A stretch of 64,000 nucleotides of DNA from MPNP01 sp026709725 (GCA_965200805.1 OZ241384.1:1736001-1800000), one strand, 5' to 3'; shown: positions 26,461-36,574, counted from the stretch's first letter. Translations and numbers: made by a program. The notes: a model not told the origin generated them from the letters alone.

Positions 26461-27842
26461 GTCAGGAGATTGGGCGCGAAGACGGATGTGGCGACATCCG
26501 GTACAGCAGTTTCCAGATGGTATTTTTCCAGGAGATTGCGGGCTGCATCCATACGGTAGGTGTGGCTGGCGCGCATATCGGATATGGGCCTGAAGTCCTC
26601 ATCAAGGGCGTTCCGGGCCGCGACGATTGCGGCATGGGTCCAGAGCTGATTCCTGAGAGCCTGTTCCGTGGCCAGAGCCCGTTTGGGTGTTGCGGCCATG
26701 CCCCCGAAAGCAAGCCGGGCACTCCGGACCGTGTCGCCATCAAGGGTGACATTGAAACACCCGCAGAGTGCGGAGATGTCCTGATCGTGTCGCTTGGAGA
26801 TCTTGTAGCAGCGGAGAGCGGGCTGGTTGGTTTTGATGAGCAGGGATTCAACGAATTCACCCGGTTGGCGGTCCTGCCTGCCGTAGTCAAGGAAGAAGTC
26901 CTCAAGGGGGAGTTCACGCCGTGATTGACCGCGTCGCAGCCTGAGTCGGCAGCCAAGGGCAATCAGTGCCGGCGCGAGGTCGCTGATGGGTGAGCCATTG
27001 GCGATATTGCCGCCGACGGTGGCATTGTTGCGAACCTGGACCGAGCCGAACCGCTCAATCATGGCTGCAAGACTTGGATAGACAGGAGCAATGGCTGCGT
27101 GCAACCGGTTGAGCGTGACCATGGCTCCAATCGCAAGTGACGTCTCGCTGCTGCTGATCTCGCAGAGTTCGTCAAGGCCGCCGAGGAAACAGGCCGGCTG
27201 CAACTGCCGGAACTGCTTGGTGACCCAGAGCCCCACATCCGTTGCCCCGGCGATGAGAGTTGCGCGGGGATTCTCCTCATACCACCCGGCGAACTCATCA
27301 AGGCTCGCGGGGAGAAAGCAGTCGGGTGATGAGACCGCGGCCGGGAGCGTCTTGCCGGGCACAAGATGGCCCCGGGGTCTGGCAGCGCGTGCGGCGTTGA
27401 TGATTGGCTGATAGCCCGTGCACCGACAGAGGTTGCCGGCGAGGATGCGGTCGGTGTCCATTTCGCCGTTCTCGCAGGCAGCCACCAGTGACATGACAAT
27501 GCCGGGTGTGCAGAAGCCGCATTGGCTGCCATGCTTGGCAATCATTGCCTCCTGGACCGGGTGGAGTGTCTCATCCCCGGCCACTCCTTCGATGGTGTAG
27601 AGTGATTTGCCATGCAATTGCGGCATGAGCAGAATGCAGGAATTCATGGCCTCACACCAGGGACCGGATTCATCCCGTGTTACATTGATGACAGTGCAGG
27701 CGCCACAGTCTCCCTCGTTGCACCCCTCCTTGGTCCCAACGAGTCCGGCATCCTCGCGCAGCCAGGCGAGGAGCGTTCGGTGCGGATCAATACTGGAGAG
27801 AGTGACCGGGGACCCGTTCAGGGAAAAACTGATATCTGCCAT
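26457..27842 (-). CDS. xdhA: xanthine dehydrogenase small (Fe-S/FAD) subunit
   Basis: The 461-residue electron-transfer subunit with two [2Fe-2S] clusters and FAD. The first cluster motif is CNEGDCGACTV (from residue 41). The second comprises CGFCTPGIVMS and CRCTGYQP. The FAD domain follows, with ATLIAGATDVGLWVTK and NATVGGNIANGSPISDLAPA. The start is placed at the ATG of MADISFSLNG; an alternative 17 codons upstream (MRVNQQTEEE) cannot be excluded. It is divergent from dnaE, so the shared intergenic region carries both promoters. Confidence 0.93.
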   Translation of the reverse strand: MADISFSLNGSPVTLSSIDPHRTLLAWLREDAGLVGTKEGCNEGDCGACTVINVTRDESGPWCEAMNSCILLMPQLHGKSLYTIEGVAGDETLHPVQEAMIAKHGSQCGFCTPGIVMSLVAACENGEMDTDRILAGNLCRCTGYQPIINAARAARPRGHLVPGKTLPAAVSSPDCFLPASLDEFAGWYEENPRATLIAGATDVGLWVTKQFRQLQPACFLGGLDELCEISSSETSLAIGAMVTLNRLHAAIAPVYPSLAAMIERFGSVQVRNNATVGGNIANGSPISDLAPALIALGCRLRLRRGQSRRELPLEDFFLDYGRQDRQPGEFVESLLIKTNQPALRCYKISKRHDQDISALCGCFNVTLDGDTVRSARLAFGGMAATPKRALATEQALRNQLWTHAAIVAARNALDEDFRPISDMRASHTYRMDAARNLLEKYHLETAVPDVATSVFAPNLLT

Positions 27843-28006
27843 TGTCGTTGCCCGTGTTGTGGCCTCTTCTTCGGTTTGTTGATTGACCCGCATGTGCAGT
27901 AATGGAATAGTCGTACCGAATGCAAGTTGAATCGGCAGCAACAATCGGCACAGTTGAACCGGAGTCCGGTTTGAGAATCGAGAGCAGCCAGACGGGGGGG
28001 ATCGCT

Positions 28007-31000
28007 TTGGTAACACCGGACACATTTGTTCACCTCCGCATCCGAAGCGCTTCGTCGATTCTCGAGAGTTCCGTCCATGTTGACGCGCTCCTTGCAAACT
28101 GTGCGGAGCACGGCATGCCTGCCGCCGCATTGCTTGATACCAACAACATGTTCGCAGCGCTGGAGTTCGCATCCAAGGCTGTGGCGGCCGGTATCCAGCC
28201 CGTGCACGGATGTTCGGTGTCCCTTGAGATTCCGGGCATGATATGGAGCGGAATCGGGATGCCGACGCTGGGTCTTCTGGCGATGAACGAGACCGGTTAC
28301 CAGAACCTGCTGGCACTCAACACCCGCCTGTATCTCGGCCCGGACCGACCGTCTCCCTGTCTCAGTGTGCAGGACCTTGAGCAGGCGAATGAGGGTTTGA
28401 TCTGCCTGACGGGTGGTGCCAACGGAATCCTCGGATCCATGCTGATAGAAGGGCGGCTGCAATCGGCGCAGACCCTGCTTGAGACCCTGTGTCAGGTCTT
28501 TCCTGACCGCCTGTATGTTGAACTCCAGCGGCATCCGCATGAGGGAACAACCTGTGCGGCCCGCGAGGAAAAAACCGAGCTGCAGATGATCAAGATGGCC
28601 TATGCGCTGTCCCTGCCGCTTGTGGCAACCAATGATGTCCAGTTCCTTGACAGCGATGCCTACGATGCCGTTGATCTCCTGTTCTATATCAAACACGGTG
28701 GCTACGCGACACAGCATGACAAACGACGCCTCCTGACCCGGGAGCATGGCCTGAAGACACCGGCCGAGATGACCGAACTGTTTGCAGACCTGCCCGAGGC
28801 CATCGAGAACACCTGCGAAATCGCCCGGCGGTGCCAGTTCAACACCAGTGCGCGGAATGCCATGCTGCCGAAATTCTCCGATGATGAGGATGAGGATTTG
28901 CGCCGCTTTGCCGAAAAGGGTCTCGCATGGCGTCTTGAGACGCAGGACATGGCAGCAACGCGCGAAGACTATGAAAAACGCCTGCATTATGAGCTTGATG
29001 TCATTCGCCAAAAGGGATTTTCCGGCTACTATCTGATCGTTCATGACTTTGTTGTCTGGGCCAAGGAACAGGACATTCCGGTTGGACCGGGTCGTGGTTC
29101 CGGAGTGGGATCGCTGGTTGCCTTTGCATTGCGTATCACCAATCTCGACCCGATCCGCTACTCGCTGCTTTTTGAGCGTTTCCTGAATCCGGAACGTGAT
29201 TCAGCGCCTGATTTTGATATTGACTTCTGTCAGGAGAGCCGGGGCCGGGTGGTTGACTATGTCTGCCAGAAATACGGCTCTGAGCGCGTGGCCCAGATCA
29301 TCACATTCGGGACTCTTGGTGCGAAAGCCGGCATCCGTGATCTGGGGCGCATCCTCCGGATTCCGCGCGGCAAACTGGTCGCTCTGAGCGATGAGGTCGA
29401 TCCGACCCGCCGGTTGCGCGATCAGATTGATGCCAATCCAGTTCTTGCGGAGGAAGTCCGGTCAAGCGCGGATATCCGGGATCTCTTCAATCATATTGAC
29501 AAGGTTGAAGGTCTGCCCCGGAACACATCACGTCACCCGGCCGGAGTGGTGATTGGCAACCAGCCGCTGCAACAGATCCTGCCCCTGCAGAATGATGACC
29601 CGGAGCAAATGCCCACCACGCAGTTTGACATGAAATGGACGGAGAAGGCCGGTCTGGTCAAGATGGACTTTCTGGGACTGCAAACCCTGACAGCCATCAA
29701 TCATACGCTGACCACACTCCGTGAGGATGGCATTGAAATTGATCTTGACACGATCGGATACGATGACCCGGAGGTCTTTGCGCTCTATGCTTCCGGGTAT
29801 ACTCTGGGCGTGTTCCAGGTTGAAAGCGGTGGCATGGTCGACTCCCTGCGCATGATGAAACCGAACAGGATTGAGGATATTATCGCGCTGCTGGCCCTGT
29901 ATCGTCCGGGCCCGATGGCAAACATACCCGACTACTGCCAGGTCAAGAACGGCGAGAAACGCTCCAAGCGGTATCACCCCCTCATTGACGATCTGCTTGA
30001 TGAAACCAACGGGATCATCGTTTACCAGGAACAGGTCATGGAAATCGCCCGCAGGATGGCCGGGTATACACGGGGTCATGCAGACATCCTGCGCAAGGCC
30101 ATGGGCAAGAAGCTTCCGGCGGAAATGGCACGGGAGAAACCCCGCTTTATCGATGGTGCCAGGGAGAAGGGCGTCAGTGCCAGAGTTGCGGAAAATGTCT
30201 GGAAATTGCTGGAAAAATTTGCCGAGTACGGCTTCAACAAGGCCCATGCTGCCGGTTATGCGGCGACGAGTTACCAGACCGCCTATCTGAAGTGCAAGCA
30301 CCCGGCCGCATTCATGGCTTCGGCCATGACCAATGAGCGTGAACTCACGGATAAAATCACGACCTATGCGCGCGAGCTGAATCGGTTGGGCATTGATCTG
30401 GAACCGCCGTGCATCAATCGCTCCGTCGTCGGTTTCCGTGCTGAGGGGAAGGTCATTCACTATGCCCTTGATGCGATCAAGGGCGTCGGAACCGAAGTTG
30501 CACGGGCGATTGTCGAGGCCCGGGGCGAGACACCCTTTGCAGACATATTTGATTTTGCCCGACGGGCGGACCTGCAGTTCATGAATCGGGGTGCCGTTGA
30601 GCAGATGGTTCTGGCCGGGGTTTTTGACGCGCTCAGCCCGAACAGACAGGCTGTCTACGCTTCAATTGACCGCCTCTTTGCCTATCGCAAGAATGCGGTG
30701 GAACAGGATCGATTTCACAAGGATTCACTCTTTGATTCGGATGATGAGGTATTAAGTCAACCCGAACTCCTTGCGGTCGATGACTGGTCTCCTTCGGAAC
30801 GACTGGCCAATGAAATCCATGTCCTGGGCATGTATATCACCGGCCATCCACTTGATGACTATCAGGCAGTGCGTAAAGCGCTGAAATGCCACAGCATCGC
30901 CGAAGTAACGGCCATCACAAGGAAGGGTCCCGATGCCCTTGAGAAGTCCTTTTCCCTCAAGGTCGCCGGCGTGCTTGCAAGTGTCAAGCATCGCCAGTCG

Positions 31001-31453
31001 AAGACCAACAAACGCATGGCGATTGTCAAATTGGCTGATCAGACGGATGAGATCGAGTGTTTTGTCTTTCCCCAGGACCTTGAGGACACGCCCATGCAGC
31101 TGACTGAAAACATCTGCGTGTCAGCGTTTCTGAATGTCAAGGAACACAATGACCGGTTGATGGTCAATGCCTCCCTTATCCGACCCCTCTCACAGCGCCC
31201 CGCGGCCCTGCCTCACAAAACCATCGGGATCTATTACAATGTCGCAACGGTCCCTGCCCGGATTCTGACTCTCCTGGGCCGGAAGGCTGATTCCGCCAAA
31301 CCGGATCTTGATATCACCCTTCGGTTCTGCCCCGTCTATGAGGGCATGAACAATCAGGTTGAAATCGAGGTGCCGCAACGGTTTCAGGTCTGCCGGGCAA
31401 CCCGGGAAGCGATCAGGAAGACCGACGGCGTTGTCAATATAAGTGTCTCATGA
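28007..31453 (+). CDS. dnaE: DNA polymerase III alpha subunit
   Basis: The replicative polymerase catalytic subunit, about 1148 residues. An N-terminal PHP domain (FVHLRIRSASSILES) is followed by the C-family polymerase core with GPGRGSGVGSLVAFAL and the acidic PDFDIDFCQE catalytic block. YQEQVMEIARRMAGY comes next, then the helix-hairpin-helix DAIKGVGTEVARAIV and the OB fold (KVAGVLASVKHRQSKTNKRM). The TTG at 28007 is chosen because it follows a G-rich ribosome site and aligns with the normal DnaE start (about four residues before FVHLR); an ATG at 27920 would add 29 unrelated residues. The PHP H-x-H metal motif is degenerate (HLRIRS), so no PHP nuclease activity is expected. Confidence 0.95.
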   Translation: MVTPDTFVHLRIRSASSILESSVHVDALLANCAEHGMPAAALLDTNNMFAALEFASKAVAAGIQPVHGCSVSLEIPGMIWSGIGMPTLGLLAMNETGYQNLLALNTRLYLGPDRPSPCLSVQDLEQANEGLICLTGGANGILGSMLIEGRLQSAQTLLETLCQVFPDRLYVELQRHPHEGTTCAAREEKTELQMIKMAYALSLPLVATNDVQFLDSDAYDAVDLLFYIKHGGYATQHDKRRLLTREHGLKTPAEMTELFADLPEAIENTCEIARRCQFNTSARNAMLPKFSDDEDEDLRRFAEKGLAWRLETQDMAATREDYEKRLHYELDVIRQKGFSGYYLIVHDFVVWAKEQDIPVGPGRGSGVGSLVAFALRITNLDPIRYSLLFERFLNPERDSAPDFDIDFCQESRGRVVDYVCQKYGSERVAQIITFGTLGAKAGIRDLGRILRIPRGKLVALSDEVDPTRRLRDQIDANPVLAEEVRSSADIRDLFNHIDKVEGLPRNTSRHPAGVVIGNQPLQQILPLQNDDPEQMPTTQFDMKWTEKAGLVKMDFLGLQTLTAINHTLTTLREDGIEIDLDTIGYDDPEVFALYASGYTLGVFQVESGGMVDSLRMMKPNRIEDIIALLALYRPGPMANIPDYCQVKNGEKRSKRYHPLIDDLLDETNGIIVYQEQVMEIARRMAGYTRGHADILRKAMGKKLPAEMAREKPRFIDGAREKGVSARVAENVWKLLEKFAEYGFNKAHAAGYAATSYQTAYLKCKHPAAFMASAMTNERELTDKITTYARELNRLGIDLEPPCINRSVVGFRAEGKVIHYALDAIKGVGTEVARAIVEARGETPFADIFDFARRADLQFMNRGAVEQMVLAGVFDALSPNRQAVYASIDRLFAYRKNAVEQDRFHKDSLFDSDDEVLSQPELLAVDDWSPSERLANEIHVLGMYITGHPLDDYQAVRKALKCHSIAEVTAITRKGPDALEKSFSLKVAGVLASVKHRQSKTNKRMAIVKLADQTDEIECFVFPQDLEDTPMQLTENICVSAFLNVKEHNDRLMVNASLIRPLSQRPAALPHKTIGIYYNVATVPARILTLLGRKADSAKPDLDITLRFCPVYEGMNNQVEIEVPQRFQVCRATREAIRKTDGVVNISVS

Positions 31454-31490
31454 TGCCAGTTGCTCCACCTCCCATGCGATCAGGAAAGCC

Positions 31491-32987
31491 ATGACCCGAA
31501 AATCGACCGGGAAAACCCGCTCCGGGCGCGTCCCGGCCCGGCTGCCGCCCGGGTTTCATGATTCCTTCGGTGGTGACGTTGAACAGCGGGATGCCCTCCT
31601 GCAGACCATTGCAGCCACTTTCCATCGCTATGGCTTTGATCGGCTGCAATCACCGGCCATCGAATATCTTGATGCGCTTGGCAGGTTTCTCCCGGACAGG
31701 GATCGACCGAATGATGGCGTCTTTGCCTGGCAGGAAAATGAACAATGGCTGGCACTGCGCTACGACCTGACCGCGCCCCTCGCCCGGCTGGCCGCCATGC
31801 ACCGCAACACCCTGCCGGCTCCCTACCGCCGCTACGCCATCGATCCGGTGTGGCGCAATGAAAAACCCGGCCCCGGTCGCTTTCGGCAATTCATTCAATG
31901 TGATGCCGATACAGTTGGGTCCGCCTCACCGGCCGCCGATGGGGAGATGTGCATACTGGCAATGGATATCCTTGAATCCCTCGGCATTGAGCGCGGGCTC
32001 TACACGCTCCGTCTCAACAACAGGAAGGTCCTTGATGGCGTTCTGCAGACCGCCGGCCTTGACCGGGATCACGCGACCGCGCAGTACGGGATTGCTCTCC
32101 GGGCCATCGACAAGCTCGACCGGCTCGGTCTTGACTCTGTCCGGCAGTTGCTTGGAGATGGACGACGGGACAGCAGCGGCGACTTTACCAGGGGGGCTGC
32201 CCTCAGCGCAGGCCAGATCGACCTGATCACAGGCTTCCTCCAACTCGAGTCAACGGATACGCTCTTCGCTGATCTGCGGCACCTTATCGGTGACAATGAT
32301 GCGGGGTCTGCAGGAATCTATGAGCTTGAGCAACTGTTTGATTTCCTTGCCGCCAGCCACCCCGGCGCAACAGAATGCCGTCCGGACATGACGGTTGTCA
32401 GGGGTCTCGGCTATTATACGGGCTTCATTGTCGAGGCCGAACTCAAGACCACCCCCGGCGGCGCGCGCCTCGGTTCCGTTGTCGGCGGTGGGCGTTATGA
32501 TGGTCTTGTCCGACGATTCACAGGGCACGATGTTCCAGCCACCGGCATTTCGGTCGGAATCGAGCGTCTTCTCCTCGGACTTGCCAATCTCAAGCCGCAG
32601 GAGAAGACCCCCACCGGTCCCGTGCTTGTCACGGTGATGGACCGCCACCGTCTCGCAGACTACCAGCATCTCGTGACCGCGTTGCGCTCGCATGGCATCC
32701 GGGCCGAGCTCTATCTCGGCAATGCCAGGAATTTCGGCAAACAATTGAAATATGCCGATCAGCGGAATTGCCCGGTTGCCGTGATTCAGGGGGATGATGA
32801 ACGAGTCCGCGATGTCCTTCTGCTCAAGGATCTGCAGCAGGGGCGGTGCATTGCCCAATCCGCAACGAAGGAAGAATGGAAGGCCCGCGACTGGCAGGTT
32901 GAGGTCGCAACCGGTGATCTGGTCGATGCCGTCCGGACAATGCTTGACCGACAGCAGCAATCCAACCGGATCATCGGCGAATCATGA
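31491..32987 (+). CDS. hisS: histidyl-tRNA synthetase, alphaproteobacterial type
   Basis: A 498-residue class II synthetase that charges tRNA-His. Motif 2 appears as PYRRYAIDPVWRNEKPGPGR then FRQFIQCDADTVG. The histidine-binding block is GLGYYTGFIVEAE, motif 3 is VPATGISVGIERLLLG, and the C-terminal anticodon-binding domain starts VLVTVMDRHRL. The QFIQCDADTVG form belongs to the divergent alphaproteobacterial HisRS group, some members of which recognise tRNA-His lacking the extra G-1 (known for Caulobacter). The ATG at 31491 follows AGGAAAG. It overlaps the next gene by ATGA. Confidence 0.92.
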   Translation: MTRKSTGKTRSGRVPARLPPGFHDSFGGDVEQRDALLQTIAATFHRYGFDRLQSPAIEYLDALGRFLPDRDRPNDGVFAWQENEQWLALRYDLTAPLARLAAMHRNTLPAPYRRYAIDPVWRNEKPGPGRFRQFIQCDADTVGSASPAADGEMCILAMDILESLGIERGLYTLRLNNRKVLDGVLQTAGLDRDHATAQYGIALRAIDKLDRLGLDSVRQLLGDGRRDSSGDFTRGAALSAGQIDLITGFLQLESTDTLFADLRHLIGDNDAGSAGIYELEQLFDFLAASHPGATECRPDMTVVRGLGYYTGFIVEAELKTTPGGARLGSVVGGGRYDGLVRRFTGHDVPATGISVGIERLLLGLANLKPQEKTPTGPVLVTVMDRHRLADYQHLVTALRSHGIRAELYLGNARNFGKQLKYADQRNCPVAVIQGDDERVRDVLLLKDLQQGRCIAQSATKEEWKARDWQVEVATGDLVDAVRTMLDRQQQSNRIIGES

Positions 32988-34957
32988 CCTCCCCGAGCGC
33001 TCCTGATCCGATTCACATCTGCGGTGAGGCGCTGATCGATTTTGTGCCGGTCCGGACCGCCCGTGGTCAGAACGGTTATGTCCCCAAACCCGGCGGCTCG
33101 CCCTACAATGTCGCCGTGGCTGCGGCCAGAGCGGGCGGCGCGCCCCGGTTTGTCGGTGAGATCTCAACTGACTTTTTCGGTGAGATGCTCCACGATCACC
33201 TTGTGGCAAACCGGGTTGACTGTCGCCATGTCGAGCGCAGCGATCGCCTGTCAACGCTTGCCTTTGTTGACCTCTCTTCCGGCTGCCCCCGCTATGCGTT
33301 CCATAACGAGGGCACGACCAACCAGGCCATGACTCCCCGCATTCCGCATGATGGACAACGATCCATCCTCCATGTCGGCTCGATATCACTGATCCCCGAA
33401 GGTGCCGGAGACCGGATTCTGGAACTGACCCGGCGGCACCTGCCGCACGGGATTGTCTCGCTTGACCCTAATGTTCGCAGCAGCCTGATTGGTGATCGCA
33501 GAAACTGGCTCGACCGGATCAGGGCACTGTGTTCCCATACATCAATCCTGAAACTCAGTGTCGAGGATATTGACTATCTCAGCCCGGAATCGGACGCCGA
33601 AGCGTTTGCCGCCAGTGCCATCGCCGATGGGATTGACATGGTCATCGTGACCCGGGACAGCGAGGGTGCGCAGGCCATGACAGCCGAAGGGGCGATCAGT
33701 GTCAATGTCAGGCCCCGTCATATCCACGACACTGTCGGTGCCGGAGATACGCTTACAGGTGCGGTCCTGACCTGGCTGGCTGGACGCAGGATCAATACGC
33801 GCGATGCTGTGCGGACCCTCCCGCCCCAATCCCTTGAGACGATGTTGAGATTTGCTGTCACTGCTGCGGCTCTGAATTGTGAAGCCGAAGGCTGCGACCC
33901 GCCAACCCGTTCAATGATTGAGGATCGCCTGACAGATGTGAGCCGGGTAACCGGCACCATCAGGGGCAGGGATGCAGATATGCACCATCACATTCTCAGT
34001 GACTCATTACAGCAGACAGTGCTTTTCGACACACACATCTTTGTCGACTGGTCTGCCCGCAGCGAACCAAGCCCAATAAAGGAATCCGCGGATGCAATCT
34101 GGTGGGCTGTTGCCAGGAGCAAGGATGACATATCGACCTGCTATGCCCGTACCCGACACTGTGCCATGAAGCGTATCAGGGAATTGATCCGAAACGAGAT
34201 CAACGCGGACAGACGGGTGCTGATCGGGTTTGATTTTGCTTTCGGTTATCCCAAGGGTGTGGCCGGGTGTTTGGTTAAAAACGCCACCGCCCTTGATCTG
34301 TGGAAATGGCTTGCGACGGAGATCCGTGATTGCTCCAATAATGACAACAATCGCTTCGAGGTTGCCTCGAAGATGAACGAAATAATCAACGAAAATGGTG
34401 CAGGCCCATTTTGGGGAAAGCCCAATAATCCGAAAAAGGATCCGAAAAAGGAATATCCGTCCATTCCATCCCGCAAGACGGAATGTGCAGGGCATCAACC
34501 GCCGGAGTTTCGCATCACTGAGGAAAAAGCGAAAGGTGCAAAATCAGTCTGGCAACTGTCTGGTGCAGGTGTTGTGGGCTCGCAAGTCCTGCTCGGGTTG
34601 CCGCATCTGAGTCGCCTCATTGCTGATTCAGACTTCAAGGAACACACCGTTGTCTGGCCTTTCGAGACCGGCCTCAGGCTGCCGAAACATGAGAAAAAAG
34701 TCGTGATTGTCGAGATTTACCCCTCCTTGCTCAGAGAGGAAATCGAGAAGAACAGAAATGAAGACGAGATCCGTGATCGTGCTCAGATGCGCGTCACAGC
34801 AGAAGCGTTTGCAGGGCTGGATGCGCGCGGCGGGCTTGCTCCCCTGTTCAACGGAGCAGAGGGCCTCACCGACTGTCAAAGAAAAGTAATTGAAACCGAG
34901 GAAGGATGGATCCTTGGCCTCGGTCATGAAGAGTCGCTCAGGGAGATTTTGCGGTAG
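32984..34957 (+). CDS. fructokinase (PfkB) fused to a DUF429-like domain
   Basis: A 657-residue two-part protein. Residues 1-320 are a PfkB-family sugar kinase of fructokinase type: ICGEALIDFVP, PGGSPYNVAVAAARAGG, DPNVRSSLIGD and the catalytic HDTVGAGDTLTGAVLTWL. From about residue 340 a second domain begins with TVLFDTHIFVDWSARSEPSP. It contains VLIGFDFAFGYPKGVAG, WGKPNNPKKDP, KSVWQLSGAGVVGSQVLLGL and VVWPFETGLRL. This is an RNase H-like, DUF429-related family usually encoded as a separate protein (recalled, not checked). There is no stop or obvious frameshift at the junction. It overlaps hisS by ATGA. The second function is unknown. Confidence 0.8.
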   Translation: MTSPSAPDPIHICGEALIDFVPVRTARGQNGYVPKPGGSPYNVAVAAARAGGAPRFVGEISTDFFGEMLHDHLVANRVDCRHVERSDRLSTLAFVDLSSGCPRYAFHNEGTTNQAMTPRIPHDGQRSILHVGSISLIPEGAGDRILELTRRHLPHGIVSLDPNVRSSLIGDRRNWLDRIRALCSHTSILKLSVEDIDYLSPESDAEAFAASAIADGIDMVIVTRDSEGAQAMTAEGAISVNVRPRHIHDTVGAGDTLTGAVLTWLAGRRINTRDAVRTLPPQSLETMLRFAVTAAALNCEAEGCDPPTRSMIEDRLTDVSRVTGTIRGRDADMHHHILSDSLQQTVLFDTHIFVDWSARSEPSPIKESADAIWWAVARSKDDISTCYARTRHCAMKRIRELIRNEINADRRVLIGFDFAFGYPKGVAGCLVKNATALDLWKWLATEIRDCSNNDNNRFEVASKMNEIINENGAGPFWGKPNNPKKDPKKEYPSIPSRKTECAGHQPPEFRITEEKAKGAKSVWQLSGAGVVGSQVLLGLPHLSRLIADSDFKEHTVVWPFETGLRLPKHEKKVVIVEIYPSLLREEIEKNRNEDEIRDRAQMRVTAEAFAGLDARGGLAPLFNGAEGLTDCQRKVIETEEGWILGLGHEESLREILR

Positions 34958-35042
34958 GGGCCTGATGCAACTGCTGCCGGTGAAATGGCAGTGCTATCGA
35001 TTTTGTGTCGGAAGATCACGAATGGACAATGACATGTCACGG

Positions 35043-35942
35043 TCATGTTTTGCGCATGATTAATGTTGACCATCCATCAAGGACACACTCTCTTTCAAGC
35101 GCAAATCCTGTCTCCTGACAGGCGGCACGGGCCTGGTCTGCCTGGTCCGCAAGGAGGCCGGCGAGCACAATCCTGCCATTGGCCCTGCAGTGGGCCGCAA
35201 GGTCTTTGGCGAGTCCGAGGATGGCACCGAGCAGCAGATTGGCCATGATCAGATCATATGGCCGGTTCTGCCGGTGAATGGGATGATCAAACCCATCGGC
35301 GACAGCCAGTGAAACACGATCTGTCATTTCATTGGCTTCCAGGGTCGCTCTCGCTGTTGCAATTGCGCGCTCATCCCGGTCTGTCGCAATGACAGCCTGT
35401 GCTGGCCAGCACCGTGCACTTGCCATGGCCAGTATGGCGGTACCACAACCGAGATCGCAAATTCCTGTGGGCCGGAATCGGCATGTGGCCAGATGATCAA
35501 TGGCCATCAGACAGCCCTGGGTCGTCGCATGGCGACCGGTTCCGAACGCCTCGGACGCCTCAACGCAAAGCGGATGCAAACCGCCGGGTGTCTTCTGTCC
35601 GGATGCGCTGCTGTGGACCCAGAACCGCCCGATCTCAAGGGGTGGAAGCATTCGTTGTGACTCAATGACCCAATTCCGGTCGGGGAGGGTTTCAATGACA
35701 AATGGATGCCTCCCGACATTCATCGCAATGCAATTCAGGGGTTCCGGGTCTGGGTTTGCAACAAAATATGCCGTGACTTCCCATAGATATGGATCAAGGA
35801 CTCGTGATGTGATGGCGACTGGTGGCAGACGGAGTTCTTCCAGCGCCATCTCGGTCCTAGTGACAGCGTCCCGATCACTGGTCCTGAGTGTTGCCGTATA
35901 TGTGGTCATGATCTTTGGATTCAAGATGTTGCCGATTTCCAC
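35043..35942 (-). CDS. prmA: ribosomal protein L11 methyltransferase
   Basis: A 299-residue SAM-dependent methyltransferase that trimethylates ribosomal protein L11. The SAM-binding block is GICDLGCGTAILAMASA. FGTGRHATTQGCLMAIDHL is the PrmA-specific segment before it. ANLLLGAILGLAKDL carries the N-x-x motif, and the C-terminus is GLLADQADQARAAC and onward. The start may be the GTG at 35942 (AAGGA close by) or the ATG 11 codons later (MTTYTATLRT). It is convergent with the kinase fusion. Confidence 0.92.
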   Translation of the reverse strand: MEIGNILNPKIMTTYTATLRTSDRDAVTRTEMALEELRLPPVAITSRVLDPYLWEVTAYFVANPDPEPLNCIAMNVGRHPFVIETLPDRNWVIESQRMLPPLEIGRFWVHSSASGQKTPGGLHPLCVEASEAFGTGRHATTQGCLMAIDHLATCRFRPTGICDLGCGTAILAMASARCWPAQAVIATDRDERAIATARATLEANEMTDRVSLAVADGFDHPIHRQNRPYDLIMANLLLGAILGLAKDLAAHCRANGRIVLAGLLADQADQARAACQETGFALERECVLDGWSTLIMRKT

Positions 35943-36283
35943 TATCCTTCATAGTTCCTGCAAGATGCAATGGCTATAATCAGGCGCTGAATGGGACGCC
36001 CTCTCAATGATCTTGAGCGGGTTTGGATTGGATTATGTCCATTGCCGCCCACAAGAACACAGAGAGCCAATATAAGGGTTCTGCCTTGGTTTTGGTGAAA
36101 GGGCCCTCAGGTGACGCGGACCTATGGCAGGCCAGGACAAGGAGCCAGTGTACAAGCATCCACAGGTTGCCGTGTATTTGGAGATTCTGCCGGATTGCAG
36201 CAAATGCATCGGTCAAAACATGGTGCTCACCTCATGCTTCGGCTCCGAATCCGCAACGAAACCCTGCGAGACAAATCCAAAAT

Positions 36284-36420
36284 ATGGGAATTATATACTT
36301 AAGTAACAAAAAATCAAATCAGTCTATAATAATCAGTATTTTATGTTTGAATTGCTATCCATGAGCACAGATGGTCTATGTCATTGATTATATGAAATAA
36401 ATGGGGATTATGTAGCAAAG
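36284..36420. other. AT-rich island with ends resembling the 50-kb element
   Basis: A markedly AT-rich segment in otherwise GC-rich DNA. It starts with GGGAATTATATACTTAAG, close to the inverted-repeat end of the hsdS element at 50189 (GGGGATTATATACTTGAA). GGGGATTATGTAGC follows near 36404. Both are in the same orientation, so this is not a complete element; it could be one or two decayed ends. Confidence 0.3.
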
Positions 36421-36460
36421 TGCCGAAGCCAAGGGCGGCCTGAAAGCTGCCCCATTCTGA

Positions 36461-36574
36461 TCAACAGGATTTCCCTGACTTCTTCGGTGGTGATCGCCTG
36501 TGCGATTTGACCGACACCGTTTTCGGTCCCGGCTTCCTGCCAGTGCGAGTCGGACGGCATTTGTATTTGGCCAT
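36461..36574 (-). CDS. possible 37-residue basic peptide
   Basis: An ATG at 36574 with GGGAGCC upstream opens a frame rich in Lys, Arg and Pro, including RTGRKPGPKTVSVK. Its composition resembles a DNA-binding tail, but length and context make chance likely. Confidence 0.2.
   Translation of the reverse strand: MAKYKCRPTRTGRKPGPKTVSVKSHRRSPPKKSGKSC

Noticed and set aside
27818..29044. 408-codon minus-strand frame across the start of dnaE
   Set aside because: It is the mirror of the dnaE coding sequence and overlaps xdhA; no motif or ribosome site.
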